From an uncultured Bacilli bacterium (GTDB taxonomy: Bacteria; Bacillota_I; Bacilli_A; RF39; UBA660): a stretch of DNA of 10,898 nt. The notes under the pieces were generated by a model, which saw only the letters and a list, made by a program, of their open reading frames with translations, was not told the origin of the DNA and searched no databases. Positions 1-6,769 of this stretch are shown in pieces; position 1 is the stretch's first letter, and every line of letters begins with the position of its first letter. The DNA lies in the NCBI GenBank assembly GCA_934101275.1, contig CAKOQM010000040.1, positions 1 to 10,898 on the forward strand, written 5' to 3'. Position numbers and translations under genes: made by a program.

Positions 1-81
1 TCTCCTTTCGATTTTTAGATTTGGCTGACAGACCTCTTCTATCATATCAAAAGGAGAGCTATTTTTGCTATACAACGACAT
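1..81 (-). CDS. possible 5' end of an unidentified gene, cut by the window edge
   Basis: An ATG at 79-81 opens a frame of 27 codons that stays open to base 1. The peptide begins MSLYSKNSSPFDMIEE and continues with a Cys-Gln-Pro stretch and a basic end. I do not recognise the family. Codons such as TCG, AGC, GTC and CAG are more GC-rich than those of the neighbouring genes, which hints at a different origin, for example a mobile element. There is no convincing ribosome binding site: only GAAGAG lies just before the ATG, whereas the other genes here have good ones. The start lies about 70 bases past the terminator of the preceding surface-protein gene, so it would need its own promoter, which I cannot place. 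It could equally be non-coding. Confidence 0.3.
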   Translation of the reverse strand, partial: MSLYSKNSSPFDMIEEVCQPNLKIERR

Positions 82-95
82 CGCTCTTCGGTTCG

Positions 96-112
96 CACGT
101 GCATAGCACGTG
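96..112 (-). other. perfect 7-bp hairpin in GC-rich leader
   Basis: CACGTGC and GCACGTG flank the 3-base loop ATA at 103-105. It sits 14 bases before the possible start at 79-81. A second imperfect hairpin at 122-143 (GCAGC/GCTGC arms plus three inner pairs) lies next to it. Neither is followed by a T-run, so they are not terminators. Foldback ends of an IS200/IS605-type element or a structured leader RNA are both possible. Neither is shown. Confidence 0.4.
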
Positions 113-147
113 GTTTTAACAGCAGCTAACTATCGTTTGCTGCACAA

Positions 148-181
148 TAAAAGAGAAACTTTTCATCTATAAGTTTCTCTT
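148..181 (-). terminator. intrinsic terminator of the 501-residue surface-protein gene
   Basis: A perfect 11-bp inverted repeat pairs 151-161 with 171-181 around a 9-base loop. On the minus strand the stem ends in TT and is followed by TTA, giving a short T-run. It starts six bases after the stop codon at 187-189. The T-tail is short, so termination may be partial. Confidence 0.7.
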
Positions 182-186
182 AAAAA

Positions 187-1692
187 TTAAATTTCAGATA
201 AAATGTACGGATTAGACTCTGTACCCTCTCCCGAAGTAATTAAAACCTCTTGTTTTAAATAAATAGCTGGCTTTACTTCTAATTTGTCTATTGCTAAGTC
301 ATAACTGATATTACCAGCTGACGTCATAAAAAAAACATAGTAAGAAAAATCTAAATATCGTGATAAGAGCCATTGATCAGAATTGTAGAGCCAGTTGTCA
401 CTTGAGCAATAGCTATAAGAAGAATTACTCCAACCACCCTGCAAAGTTCGACTTAAGCAAGTTCTTCGTACTCCAGGTCTATTTTCACCAACAGCATATC
501 CATAATCACTGGGATACATTAAGCCTACCTGTCCTTGCACCCCCCCATTTCCTTCGTATACATACCAATTACTTGCTAAACCACTCGTTATTTCTTCATA
601 ACTTGAAGGCCCACTTGATTTCCATGATATCATATCTATTTGTTTTTTTGATATTTCTGTTAAACCATTGTTTGTAAAATCACAAGAGGTTGTAGCACCA
701 TTTTCGCCATAGGGACATGTTCCTGAAGTTCTATTATAATATACCCCATTATTTAAAACCTCTTTTAATGGACTGGTAGTCCAACTACTATTCCCATATC
801 GATTTGTAGAATTGCTTTTATTATCCCAACTATATTTCCCTATAGATTCCTTTCGAATAAGTTTTATTCTTTTTCCTTCAAGTGTATTCAATACACCTAT
901 GATTCTCCAACCTGCTTCCTCCCCATTAAACGTTACGTAATTACATGGATTAGCACCTACATATCTTAAATTATTATCAGTTGTTCCATCATACGCTAAT
1001 GTATAGGTACAGTTGTCATTGGCTTTATCTGGTATTGTATACACATCTGTTGAAGTAACATCTGCATCATTAACTAATTCCAAAATTGTTTCAGCAGCAG
1101 GTTTTGGCAACTTTTCAATGTAACTTGTTACTATAACCACTTTAGAACTAAATTTTGCATTTTGAACACCTTCGGTATTCATACCCACATTTTCATCTAG
1201 CCATAATCTTAAGGTATAGGTTTTAGATTCTTTGGCATTTAAATAGCCTGTTGTTAAATTAAATGCTGTTTTAGCATTATCTAAGGTTTTCGTTGTGGTT
1301 TTATAACTTGATAATAAGTTTGTGGTTATTTCTGTTTCGGTAGCTCCTGTTTTTGATGATATCATAACTTTAACCGCATCATTATTTGTTAACGTTGTGG
1401 TGTTTAGTACTTCTAAGTTAACATTAAAGGAAGCATAAGAATCACATGTATTTGTAATTGTAAATTCATAAGGTGTGAGTTGCTTTCCATCTTCGTCCAA
1501 TATTGGGTATGCCTTTTGCAAGTTAATATTGTTTTTATCTGTGAAGGTAATATTAAAGCAAGATGAAACAATATCATTTTGGCCTGTTTGGTTTAAGTTT
1601 AGGACCCATAAGGCATAGGATACTCCTATAATAGCAATGATACCTATTAATAAAACAATTGTAATTAAAATATTTCTTTTCTTTTTTTCCAT
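187..1692 (-). CDS. membrane-anchored surface protein, DUF6273-like C-terminal domain (501 aa)
   Basis: Function unknown; probably displayed on the cell surface. A basic start (MEKKKR) leads into a hydrophobic segment at about residues 8-30 ending SYALW, the pattern of a signal anchor. Residues 36-190 look like a beta-rich, Ig-like or TasA/CalY-type domain. Residues 228-501 hold a Cys-rich domain with NYVTFNGE...GWRIIG at 251-266 and VKPAIYL at 473-479, and end with GEGTESNPYI. This resembles DUF6273, and I infer that from memory of the motif pattern. Two other proteins in this window share that core and C-terminus. The binding site AAAGGAG at 1704-1710 lies 11 bases before the ATG, a long spacing. 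Codons 383-385 contain a G7 run. A G10 tract lies about 180 bases upstream. Confidence 0.9.
   Translation of the reverse strand: MEKKKRNILITIVLLIGIIAIIGVSYALWVLNLNQTGQNDIVSSCFNITFTDKNNINLQKAYPILDEDGKQLTPYEFTITNTCDSYASFNVNLEVLNTTTLTNNDAVKVMISSKTGATETEITTNLLSSYKTTTKTLDNAKTAFNLTTGYLNAKESKTYTLRLWLDENVGMNTEGVQNAKFSSKVVIVTSYIEKLPKPAAETILELVNDADVTSTDVYTIPDKANDNCTYTLAYDGTTDNNLRYVGANPCNYVTFNGEEAGWRIIGVLNTLEGKRIKLIRKESIGKYSWDNKSNSTNRYGNSSWTTSPLKEVLNNGVYYNRTSGTCPYGENGATTSCDFTNNGLTEISKKQIDMISWKSSGPSSYEEITSGLASNWYVYEGNGGVQGQVGLMYPSDYGYAVGENRPGVRRTCLSRTLQGGWSNSSYSYCSSDNWLYNSDQWLLSRYLDFSYYVFFMTSAGNISYDLAIDKLEVKPAIYLKQEVLITSGEGTESNPYILSEI
540..546 (-). repeat. G7 run inside the coding sequence
   Basis: Seven consecutive G on the coding strand span codons 383-385 (Gly-Gly-Val) of the surface-protein gene. 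Slippage of one base would frameshift the C-terminal quarter of the protein. It is long for such an AT-rich gene but shorter than typical hypermutable tracts. Confidence 0.6.
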
Positions 1693-1769
1693 AAATGGAA
1701 CAACTCCTTTTCTCTTTAGTATGTAACAGTATGGTGTGTTTTAAACTCTATTTACTTAATACATAAAGC

Positions 1770-1778
1770 ATTATAACA
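1770..1778 (-). promoter_or_regulatory. extended -10 promoter for the 501-residue surface-protein gene
   Basis: TATAAT at 1770-1775 is preceded by TGT at 1776-1778, an exact TGn extended -10. No good -35 hexamer lies 16-18 bases upstream, which extended -10 promoters tolerate. The start would lie near 1763, giving a leader of about 70 bases. The same nine bases TGTTATAAT occur again at 1861-1869. Confidence 0.5.
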
Positions 1779-1832
1779 TTTCAATACCATTTAGTTATAA
1801 ATGTAGAGAGTAATAGTAATTTTTTGGATACG

Positions 1833-1863
1833 AAAAAATCACCATATTCTTCCTATGATGATT
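1833..1863 (-). terminator. thiI: intrinsic terminator of the nucleotidase-desulfurase-thiI operon
   Basis: Arms 1854-1863 and 1837-1846 pair over 10 bp with one G-U wobble in the minus-strand RNA. The loop is 7 bases and a run of six T (1838-1833) follows. It begins 36 bases after the thiI stop. Its 5' arm overlaps the TATAAT of the candidate promoter at 1861-1866. Confidence 0.75.
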
Positions 1864-1892
1864 ATAACAGATACCCCCCCCCCGAACGTCAA
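1861..1892 (-). promoter_or_regulatory. candidate phase-variable promoter with G10 in the spacer
   Basis: TTGACG at 1887-1892 and TATAAT at 1861-1866, preceded by TGT at 1867-1869, make a near-consensus extended promoter. The spacer of 20 bases includes G10 at 1874-1883. Other promoters here have 17 or 18. Loss of two or three G would bring the spacing to 18 or 17. The start point would fall near 1854, inside the terminator hairpin, so its transcript would lack the 5' arm and escape termination. The sequence elements are seen; promoter activity and variability are inferred. Confidence 0.45.
1874..1887 (-). repeat. GTTC-G10 element, copy 1 (homopolymer tract)
   Basis: On the minus strand GTTC (1887-1884) is followed by ten G (1883-1874). 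The same 14 bases occur at 10885-10898. A run of this length is very unlikely by chance in such AT-rich DNA and is of the size known to slip during replication. Confidence 0.85.
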
Positions 1893-1898
1893 GGTATT

Positions 1899-3080
1899 TT
1901 AGAGTAAATCTTCAAATTCTTGTTTGATGCCTTTTACAGTTGTTTTATTTTGAATCGCTTCTTCAATTAATGATTCATAAGGAAGCAATTTTTCATATTC
2001 TTCACATTTTTCTTTTAAAGGATTAATAACAGGATGTGTTGGCACAAAAATGGTACAACAATCCTCATAAGGTAAAATACTTGTTTCATAAGTGCCTATT
2101 TTTTTAGAAACATCAATAATTTCTAATTTATCAAAACACGCAACGGGACGAATCACAGGCATTTTAACGACTTCATTAATAACACTCATACTCGTTAAAG
2201 TTTGACTGGCTACTTGACCAATACTTTCACCATTAATTAAAATTTTACAACGATTTTGATAAGCGACACGAGCAGAAATACGATACATCATTCGGCGCAT
2301 AATCGTAACTAAATAATCATGGGGTACATTTTTATAAATGGCTTCTTGAATATTGGTAAAAGGAATGATATGCACTTTTATTTCATCACAAGCATATTCA
2401 CTTAATTTATGGGCTAAACTAAGAACTTTTTCTTTGGCTTCAACACTGGTATGAGGAGGACTTTCAAAATAAATAGCTTCTATTTTAACGCCCCTTTTCA
2501 TGGCGAGATATCCTGCGACAGGGCTATCAATACCCCCAGAAAGCATTAAAAGACCTTTTCCTAAAGTACCGACAGGATAGCCTCCGACACCCTTATGGGC
2601 TTCATAGTAAATATAGGCTTTATCTTTTCTAATTTCAATATGAAAAATTAGTTCTGGGTGATGAACATCTACTTTAATATTTTCTTTATTTTTTAAGATT
2701 AATCCTCCAATACGACGACTTACTTCTAAGCTTTCTAAAGGAAATGTTTTATCGCTTCTTTTGGTTTCTACTTTGAATGTCGTAAAATCTAAATCTTTTA
2801 TAAATTCGATGGTACTTTTTTCAATTTCTTCTAACTGGTTAGATAAAAGTTCATAGCCGGTGATAACTTCATGAATGCCAAAAGTATTTTTGACAATTTC
2901 TTCTACTTCATCGAAACGGTCTTCTGTTTTGACAAACATTCTACCTTTATCATAAGTAATTTCGGTGTCATATTTGCATAGTCTTTTTAAAAGATTCTGT
3001 TTTAAAGTTTTTAAAAACATATTTATATTATCTTTTTTTGTATTTAATTCGGCATATTTAATTAAAATAATTTTTTTCAT
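1899..3080 (-). CDS. thiI: ThiI, tRNA 4-thiouridine synthetase
   Basis: ThiI adenylates U8 of tRNA and inserts sulfur from a persulfide to form 4-thiouridine; in some bacteria it also serves thiamine thiazole synthesis. It is cytosolic. The N-terminal ferredoxin-like region (residues 1-60) leads into a THUMP domain (about 60-165). Next is the adenylating PP-loop SGGIDSP at residues 181-187. The conserved segment PYEDCCTIFVPTHP at about 337-350 contains Cys341/Cys342, the position of the catalytic cysteine in the family. At 393 residues it is the Firmicute form without the rhodanese domain of the E. coli enzyme. The ribosome site AGGAGG at 3086-3091, five bases before the ATG, fixes the start. 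It is last in the operon, following the cysteine desulfurase that would supply its sulfur. Confidence 0.96.
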   Translation of the reverse strand: MKKIILIKYAELNTKKDNINMFLKTLKQNLLKRLCKYDTEITYDKGRMFVKTEDRFDEVEEIVKNTFGIHEVITGYELLSNQLEEIEKSTIEFIKDLDFTTFKVETKRSDKTFPLESLEVSRRIGGLILKNKENIKVDVHHPELIFHIEIRKDKAYIYYEAHKGVGGYPVGTLGKGLLMLSGGIDSPVAGYLAMKRGVKIEAIYFESPPHTSVEAKEKVLSLAHKLSEYACDEIKVHIIPFTNIQEAIYKNVPHDYLVTIMRRMMYRISARVAYQNRCKILINGESIGQVASQTLTSMSVINEVVKMPVIRPVACFDKLEIIDVSKKIGTYETSILPYEDCCTIFVPTHPVINPLKEKCEEYEKLLPYESLIEEAIQNKTTVKGIKQEFEDLL

Positions 3081-3101
3081 AAAAACCTCCTGATTTTTTT
3101 A

Positions 3102-3191
3102 TTAGGCTGTTAAAAATAAATAAATGGTACCCCCAAAGATAAGACCTATCATAATAATCGCAAAAACAATAAGTAAATACCCCTTTTTCAT
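3102..3191 (-). CDS. 29-residue hydrophobic membrane peptide
   Basis: A small reading frame begins at ATG 3189-3191 and ends at TAA 3102-3104. It starts MKKGYLLIVFAI and is then almost entirely hydrophobic, with a Gly-Gly pair (21-22) and a Leu-Thr-Ala end. This makes one membrane helix with a Lys-Lys start. The ATG overlaps the TGA of the desulfurase gene as ATGA, and GGGAG lies upstream, so translation is probably coupled. The thiI ribosome site follows within about 11 bases of its stop. The frame fills the whole gap between the two genes, which supports a real gene. I do not recognise a family. It could be a small membrane protein tethering or modulating the sulfur-transfer enzymes, but that is only a guess from position. 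Confidence 0.7.
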   Translation of the reverse strand: MKKGYLLIVFAIIMIGLIFGGTIYLFLTA

Positions 3192-4330
3192 TCTCTATTC
3201 TCCCTACTTAACACAGATAGTCTTTGATAAACCATTTTAAAGCACCCTAAGAAACGATTAATTTCATCGGTGGTGGTCACATAAGAAAGACTAATTCTTA
3301 AAGTACTAGAGGCTCTTTTACGGTCATTATATAAAGCCATCACAGCTGTAGATAATTCACCACTAGAACAAGCCGTATTCGTACTTACATAGATTTCGTA
3401 CTCTTCTAAAGCATGCAAAAAAGTCTCAGCTTTAATATTTTTAAAAGATATATTTAGAATATGAGGAATTGATATTTTGGTTTGATTAATTAATACGCCA
3501 TCGTATTTACTAAGTTCTGTTACAAGGCGTTCATTTAAACGTTTCACAAAGTTTTCTCTTTTATCTAAGTCTGTTGTGGCAAGCCGAATGGCTTTGGCAA
3601 AAGAAACAATTAATGGTACGGGTGGTGTTCCTGGATTTAACATATTGACATGCCCACTGCCATATAAAAGAGGTGTTAAATTAACCGATGCTTTTTTATA
3701 AAGAAGACCAATTCCTTTTGGGCCAAAGATTTTATGGGCAGTAATACTGGCTAAGTCCACATCATGAAAGTTTACAGGGACTTTACCTAAAGCTTGCGTC
3801 ATGTCACTATGAAAAAGAGTATTGACATTCTCCTTTTTGATAATTTGGCGAAGCATTTTTAAAGGTTGTCTTACGCCCGTTTCACTATTGACCGCACAAA
3901 TGCTTACTAAAATGGTATCTTCTTTAACCAAACGTTTTAAATCATCAAAATCAATGAGTCCTTCCTCATTATTGTCAACGACACTTATTTCAAAACCAAT
4001 ACTTTCTAAATATTTACATATTTTATAAATAGACGGATGTTCGAGTCTTGAAACAATAATGTGATTGCCTTTTTTTATATTAGCTAAAGCCGTTCCTATT
4101 AAAGCTAAGTTATTACTCATGGTAGAACCACTTGTAAAGGTAAGTTCACTTTCTAAAACATTAAAAATATCACTAATTTGTTTAATCGCACTATTCATTA
4201 AAGCTTTCGATTTTAAGCCTAAGTTATGTAAGCTATTAGGATTTCCCGAAAAATCTCTGGTTGCTCTTATATAAGACTCTAAAACATCATAGCTTACGGG
4301 TGTCGTCGCACTATAATCTAAATATATCAT
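3188..4330 (-). CDS. nifZ: cysteine desulfurase (NifS/IscS family), partner of ThiI
   Basis: A PLP enzyme that takes sulfur from L-cysteine, leaving alanine and an enzyme persulfide. Residues seen: His98 in EHPS (cofactor stacking), Asp176 in HSDMTQALG, the PLP lysine Lys200 in TAHKIFGPKGIG, the catalytic Cys321 in STNTACSSGE, and Arg345 in TLRISLS. The usual RSGT-type segment reads NPGTPP near 232-237, a departure from common IscS sequences. Length (380) is normal. In Bacillus a dedicated desulfurase, NifZ, sits by thiI near ezrA and feeds 4-thiouridine synthesis; the same order here supports that role over general Fe-S assembly. Its ATG overlaps the nucleotidase TGA by four bases (ATGA), and its own TGA overlaps the next small gene the same way. 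Confidence 0.93.
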   Translation of the reverse strand: MIYLDYSATTPVSYDVLESYIRATRDFSGNPNSLHNLGLKSKALMNSAIKQISDIFNVLESELTFTSGSTMSNNLALIGTALANIKKGNHIIVSRLEHPSIYKICKYLESIGFEISVVDNNEEGLIDFDDLKRLVKEDTILVSICAVNSETGVRQPLKMLRQIIKKENVNTLFHSDMTQALGKVPVNFHDVDLASITAHKIFGPKGIGLLYKKASVNLTPLLYGSGHVNMLNPGTPPVPLIVSFAKAIRLATTDLDKRENFVKRLNERLVTELSKYDGVLINQTKISIPHILNISFKNIKAETFLHALEEYEIYVSTNTACSSGELSTAVMALYNDRKRASSTLRISLSYVTTTDEINRFLGCFKMVYQRLSVLSRENRE

Positions 4331-4902
4331 TTTACTTCACTCCCTAACAATATGGATGCCACTTGTTGCCAATCATAAACTCTTTTTATCTTTAATTTTT
4401 CTAATTCTTCAAAAGAATATTTTTGATTATGAAGCTGGTCAATTAATAATTTTGTTTCTCCATAACCTTTTAAATTACTCACTTTATCATCAATTTTAAT
4501 ATCACACATAATAACATCTTTACTTCCTGTTAAAACAATTTTTTTAGGATCAATAAAGGGCATATTTTTTAAAATCCATTCGTATTTATATTTGGCCATT
4601 ATACTACTTTCTTGAATCCTTCTTTTATCTACAAAAGCCGAGACAATATAAATGTCATAAAAGTGGCTTAACCTTTCAATAACACCAATAGCGTCCGGTA
4701 ATACCGTTGCTTCATCATAAACGTTTACATTTTTATAAAAATAATCTAAAAATTCTTGTTTTTTATCTTCTTCAATAATATCTTCAACAAAATAAGTTTT
4801 GATATCCTCGTATTTATACTCCGTATTTAAATATTTATTCACTTCTTTTAAATAACTTGGGGAACAGATTGTTTCGTCTAAATCAATCATTATTTTTTTC
4901 AT
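4327..4902 (-). CDS. HAD-family 5'(3')-nucleotidase-like phosphatase
   Basis: A soluble HAD hydrolase resembling the NT5C-type 5'(3')-deoxyribonucleotidases, which dephosphorylate (deoxy)nucleoside monophosphates through an aspartyl-phosphate. Motif I is IDLDET with Asp7 and Asp9, motif II is IVSAF with Ser88, and Lys128 in TGSKDV is a candidate motif III. Motif IV is IDDKVSNL with Asp138/Asp139. The 191-residue length suits a HAD with a small cap. The ribosome site AAGGAG five bases before the ATG fixes the start. It is first in a four-gene operon with the desulfurase and thiI. Whether it has a role in modified-nucleotide turnover or is only co-transcribed cannot be told. Substrate is inferred from family resemblance. 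Confidence 0.85.
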   Translation of the reverse strand: MKKIMIDLDETICSPSYLKEVNKYLNTEYKYEDIKTYFVEDIIEEDKKQEFLDYFYKNVNVYDEATVLPDAIGVIERLSHFYDIYIVSAFVDKRRIQESSIMAKYKYEWILKNMPFIDPKKIVLTGSKDVIMCDIKIDDKVSNLKGYGETKLLIDQLHNQKYSFEELEKLKIKRVYDWQQVASILLGSEVK

Positions 4903-4923
4903 ATGTACTCCTTAACTATTACC

Positions 4924-4952
4924 ATTATAGAGAAAAAAAGGGTTAAGTTCAA
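4924..4952 (-). promoter_or_regulatory. promoter of the nucleotidase-desulfurase-thiI operon
   Basis: TTGAAC at 4947-4952 and TATAAT at 4924-4929 are separated by exactly 17 bases. The predicted start lies near 4917, about 15 bases before the ATG at 4902. The promoter is embedded in the 3' part of the ezrA terminator and uses its T-run as spacer. Confidence 0.75.
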
Positions 4953-4970
4953 GATTTTTTATGACTTAAC
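4933..4970 (-). terminator. ezrA: probable intrinsic terminator of ezrA
   Basis: GTTAAGT and ACTTAAC (4964-4970 with 4942-4948) form a 7-bp stem with a 15-base loop, followed by CC and seven T on the minus strand. The loop is large and the stem AT-rich, so strength is uncertain. It starts six bases after the ezrA stop. Confidence 0.55.
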
Positions 4971-4975
4971 GCTTT

Positions 4976-6691
4976 CTAACGATATTCTGCCATTAACTTT
5001 TTATAAATATCCGGTTCTATTAAGTTAATCGCATTAATAGCATTCTCTAAAGAATGTTTAAAATCCCCTTTATAAAAGAGTTTTTCTGCTTTAATAAGAC
5101 CTAGTTCAACCTCTGTATTAATAGGACGATAACGATTGCCATATAAAATAGCTGTCTCAGCCATTTTAGCTGTTTTCACAATTTCTTTGGTGGTATTAAA
5201 TACTTTTAAAACTAAATCTCTAGCTGTATCAACTCTGGTATTTAAAACTTTTATAGATATGGGTGTCTTTTCCAGTTCTAAAACCATATTAGAAATCGCC
5301 TCAGTGGCTTCACTTAATTCCACAAAATAATGTTCAGGAATAAGAGGCAATTTATAAGAACGCATTTCTTTTTTAGCTTGATTTAAAATTTCTTTCATTT
5401 CTTCTAGTTGATCTTTAGCCCTCAATTCATCTTCTTTTAAACTACCAAAAGTTCTTAAAGCGGTTTCTAATTTTTCTTCTGTTTTAGCCACTTTTAAGTT
5501 TAAAATATCCATTTCTTTTGCTAAATGAGAATAAGAAGTACTTTTACTTCTTCCTTGTTCAATAACCTCATCATACTTTTCATGTTCTTCTTTTAGTTCT
5601 TCTTTAATTTTAAAAACAATCGAAACATCTTCTTCTGTTAAATCGTAACTATATTTTATTTCTTCTAATTTACCTTCTAAGGTCGTATTAATTTTTTCTA
5701 ATTTCGTTATTTTTAGAAGTATGGTGCGTAAATAATCATTATAAACTTTACGTGATACTTTTTGTTTATCAAATTCTGTATAAATAGAATCAAAATAATC
5801 ACTCATTGTTTTAAGTTCAAAAATGCTATCTTCAATATTTAAAACATTAAGACGTTGAAAAATATCGGTTATCTTTTTACTCGATTCGGTAATGTTGTAA
5901 GGAATATTTAAATAATCTAAGTTATAACCATCTTTTTCTAATTTTTTAGAAAGATTACTAATCTCCGTTATCTTTTTTGGAATCACATTTTTCCCCATAG
6001 AAATAATCATTGGTGCTTCTTCGATAACCAGTTTTAAATTGCCGGTTAAATCATCAATTGCTTTCACAATCTTACTTACTTCTTGATAGCTTTTTTTCTC
6101 CATTGCATTTTCAAAAGCACTAAAAAGTTTATCCACATTTTCAAATTGTAATTCTAAAGGACTACTTACTAAACTATACTCTTGTTTGTGATCGTTATAT
6201 TTGGCTAGAATGGCCCGATATTTAGCTTTTAACTTGGTAATCGTTTCTCTATTTTTTTCTTCACTTAAAGTAATTTCTTTAATTTCATTTAAAAGAAAAA
6301 CGGCTTTTGTTTTGACAAAATAAATATCAAGTTCAATATCCGCCAGTTGTTGTTTTAAAGTTTTATAATCCTTTCTGTTAAAGCTATTTTCGGCTTCTAA
6401 TAAAGCATCCGTGATACGATCTAAATCTTCATTTTTAATCGTATCAAAGCGTTTTTGCCAAAGTTTGAAGCTTTCTTTCATATCGCTTCCTTCTACTAAG
6501 GGTTCAACTTTTTTAAACTCAGCCATTAAGCTTGCGGAAACAATAAGATTTTTATCTCGTTCTAATTCATCTAACTGATGACGATACTTCTTTTTTTCAC
6601 GATTGGCTAAAAAAACTAAAACACCTGTGATAGTAATAATTGTTAGAAAGTAACACGCAATCCCTAAAATTATAAACAAATCTTTGCTCAT
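4976..6691 (-). CDS. ezrA: EzrA, septation ring formation regulator
   Basis: EzrA is a membrane-anchored negative regulator of FtsZ ring assembly that keeps rings to mid-cell and links them to cell-wall synthesis. One N-terminal helix (about residues 6-28) is followed by basic residues (REKKKYRHQ) and a long cytoplasmic rod of Lys/Glu-rich coiled coil, the spectrin-like repeat architecture. Near the C-terminus ETAILYGNRYR (about 512-522) matches the conserved NRYR-containing patch of Bacillus EzrA that is important for septal localisation. Length 571 compares with 562 in B. subtilis. GGGAG lies nine bases before the ATG. Its neighbours to the left are the desulfurase and thiI, as in Bacillus. 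A terminator-like stem follows the stop. Confidence 0.95.
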   Translation of the reverse strand: MSKDLFIILGIACYFLTIITITGVLVFLANREKKKYRHQLDELERDKNLIVSASLMAEFKKVEPLVEGSDMKESFKLWQKRFDTIKNEDLDRITDALLEAENSFNRKDYKTLKQQLADIELDIYFVKTKAVFLLNEIKEITLSEEKNRETITKLKAKYRAILAKYNDHKQEYSLVSSPLELQFENVDKLFSAFENAMEKKSYQEVSKIVKAIDDLTGNLKLVIEEAPMIISMGKNVIPKKITEISNLSKKLEKDGYNLDYLNIPYNITESSKKITDIFQRLNVLNIEDSIFELKTMSDYFDSIYTEFDKQKVSRKVYNDYLRTILLKITKLEKINTTLEGKLEEIKYSYDLTEEDVSIVFKIKEELKEEHEKYDEVIEQGRSKSTSYSHLAKEMDILNLKVAKTEEKLETALRTFGSLKEDELRAKDQLEEMKEILNQAKKEMRSYKLPLIPEHYFVELSEATEAISNMVLELEKTPISIKVLNTRVDTARDLVLKVFNTTKEIVKTAKMAETAILYGNRYRPINTEVELGLIKAEKLFYKGDFKHSLENAINAINLIEPDIYKKLMAEYR

Positions 6692-6716
6692 TTTACTCCC
6701 TACCTTCTATGTTCTT

Positions 6717-6768
6717 ATTGTATCATACTTTAGAAGAGTTTAAAGCTATAAATTAAAAAGGATGTCAA
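6717..6768 (-). promoter_or_regulatory. ezrA: promoter region of ezrA (two alternatives)
   Basis: Option one is TACAAT at 6717-6722 with TGA at 6723-6725, an extended -10 giving a leader of about 20 bases. Option two is TTGACA at 6763-6768 and TTTAAA at 6739-6744 with an 18-base spacer. I see no terminator after the upstream regulator gene, so read-through is also possible. Confidence 0.45.
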
Positions 6769-6769
6769 A

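Noticed and set aside
3..119. Plus-strand open frame ending in TAA at 117-119
   Set aside because: It would be the only plus-strand gene, its peptide resembles no family I know, and the terminator next to it works on the minus strand.
360..677. Plus-strand reading frame of 105 codons
   Set aside because: It is antisense to the 501-residue surface protein, has no ribosome site and gives a His/Leu/Asn-rich peptide without recognisable features. The other plus-strand frames at 3822-4028, 4065-4274, 5136-5330 and 10125-10415 were rejected for the same reasons.
1690..1703. Short inverted repeat TTCCA/TGGAA around the ATG of the 501-residue protein
   Set aside because: Five base pairs of mostly AT sequence are too weak to claim as a start-site switch.
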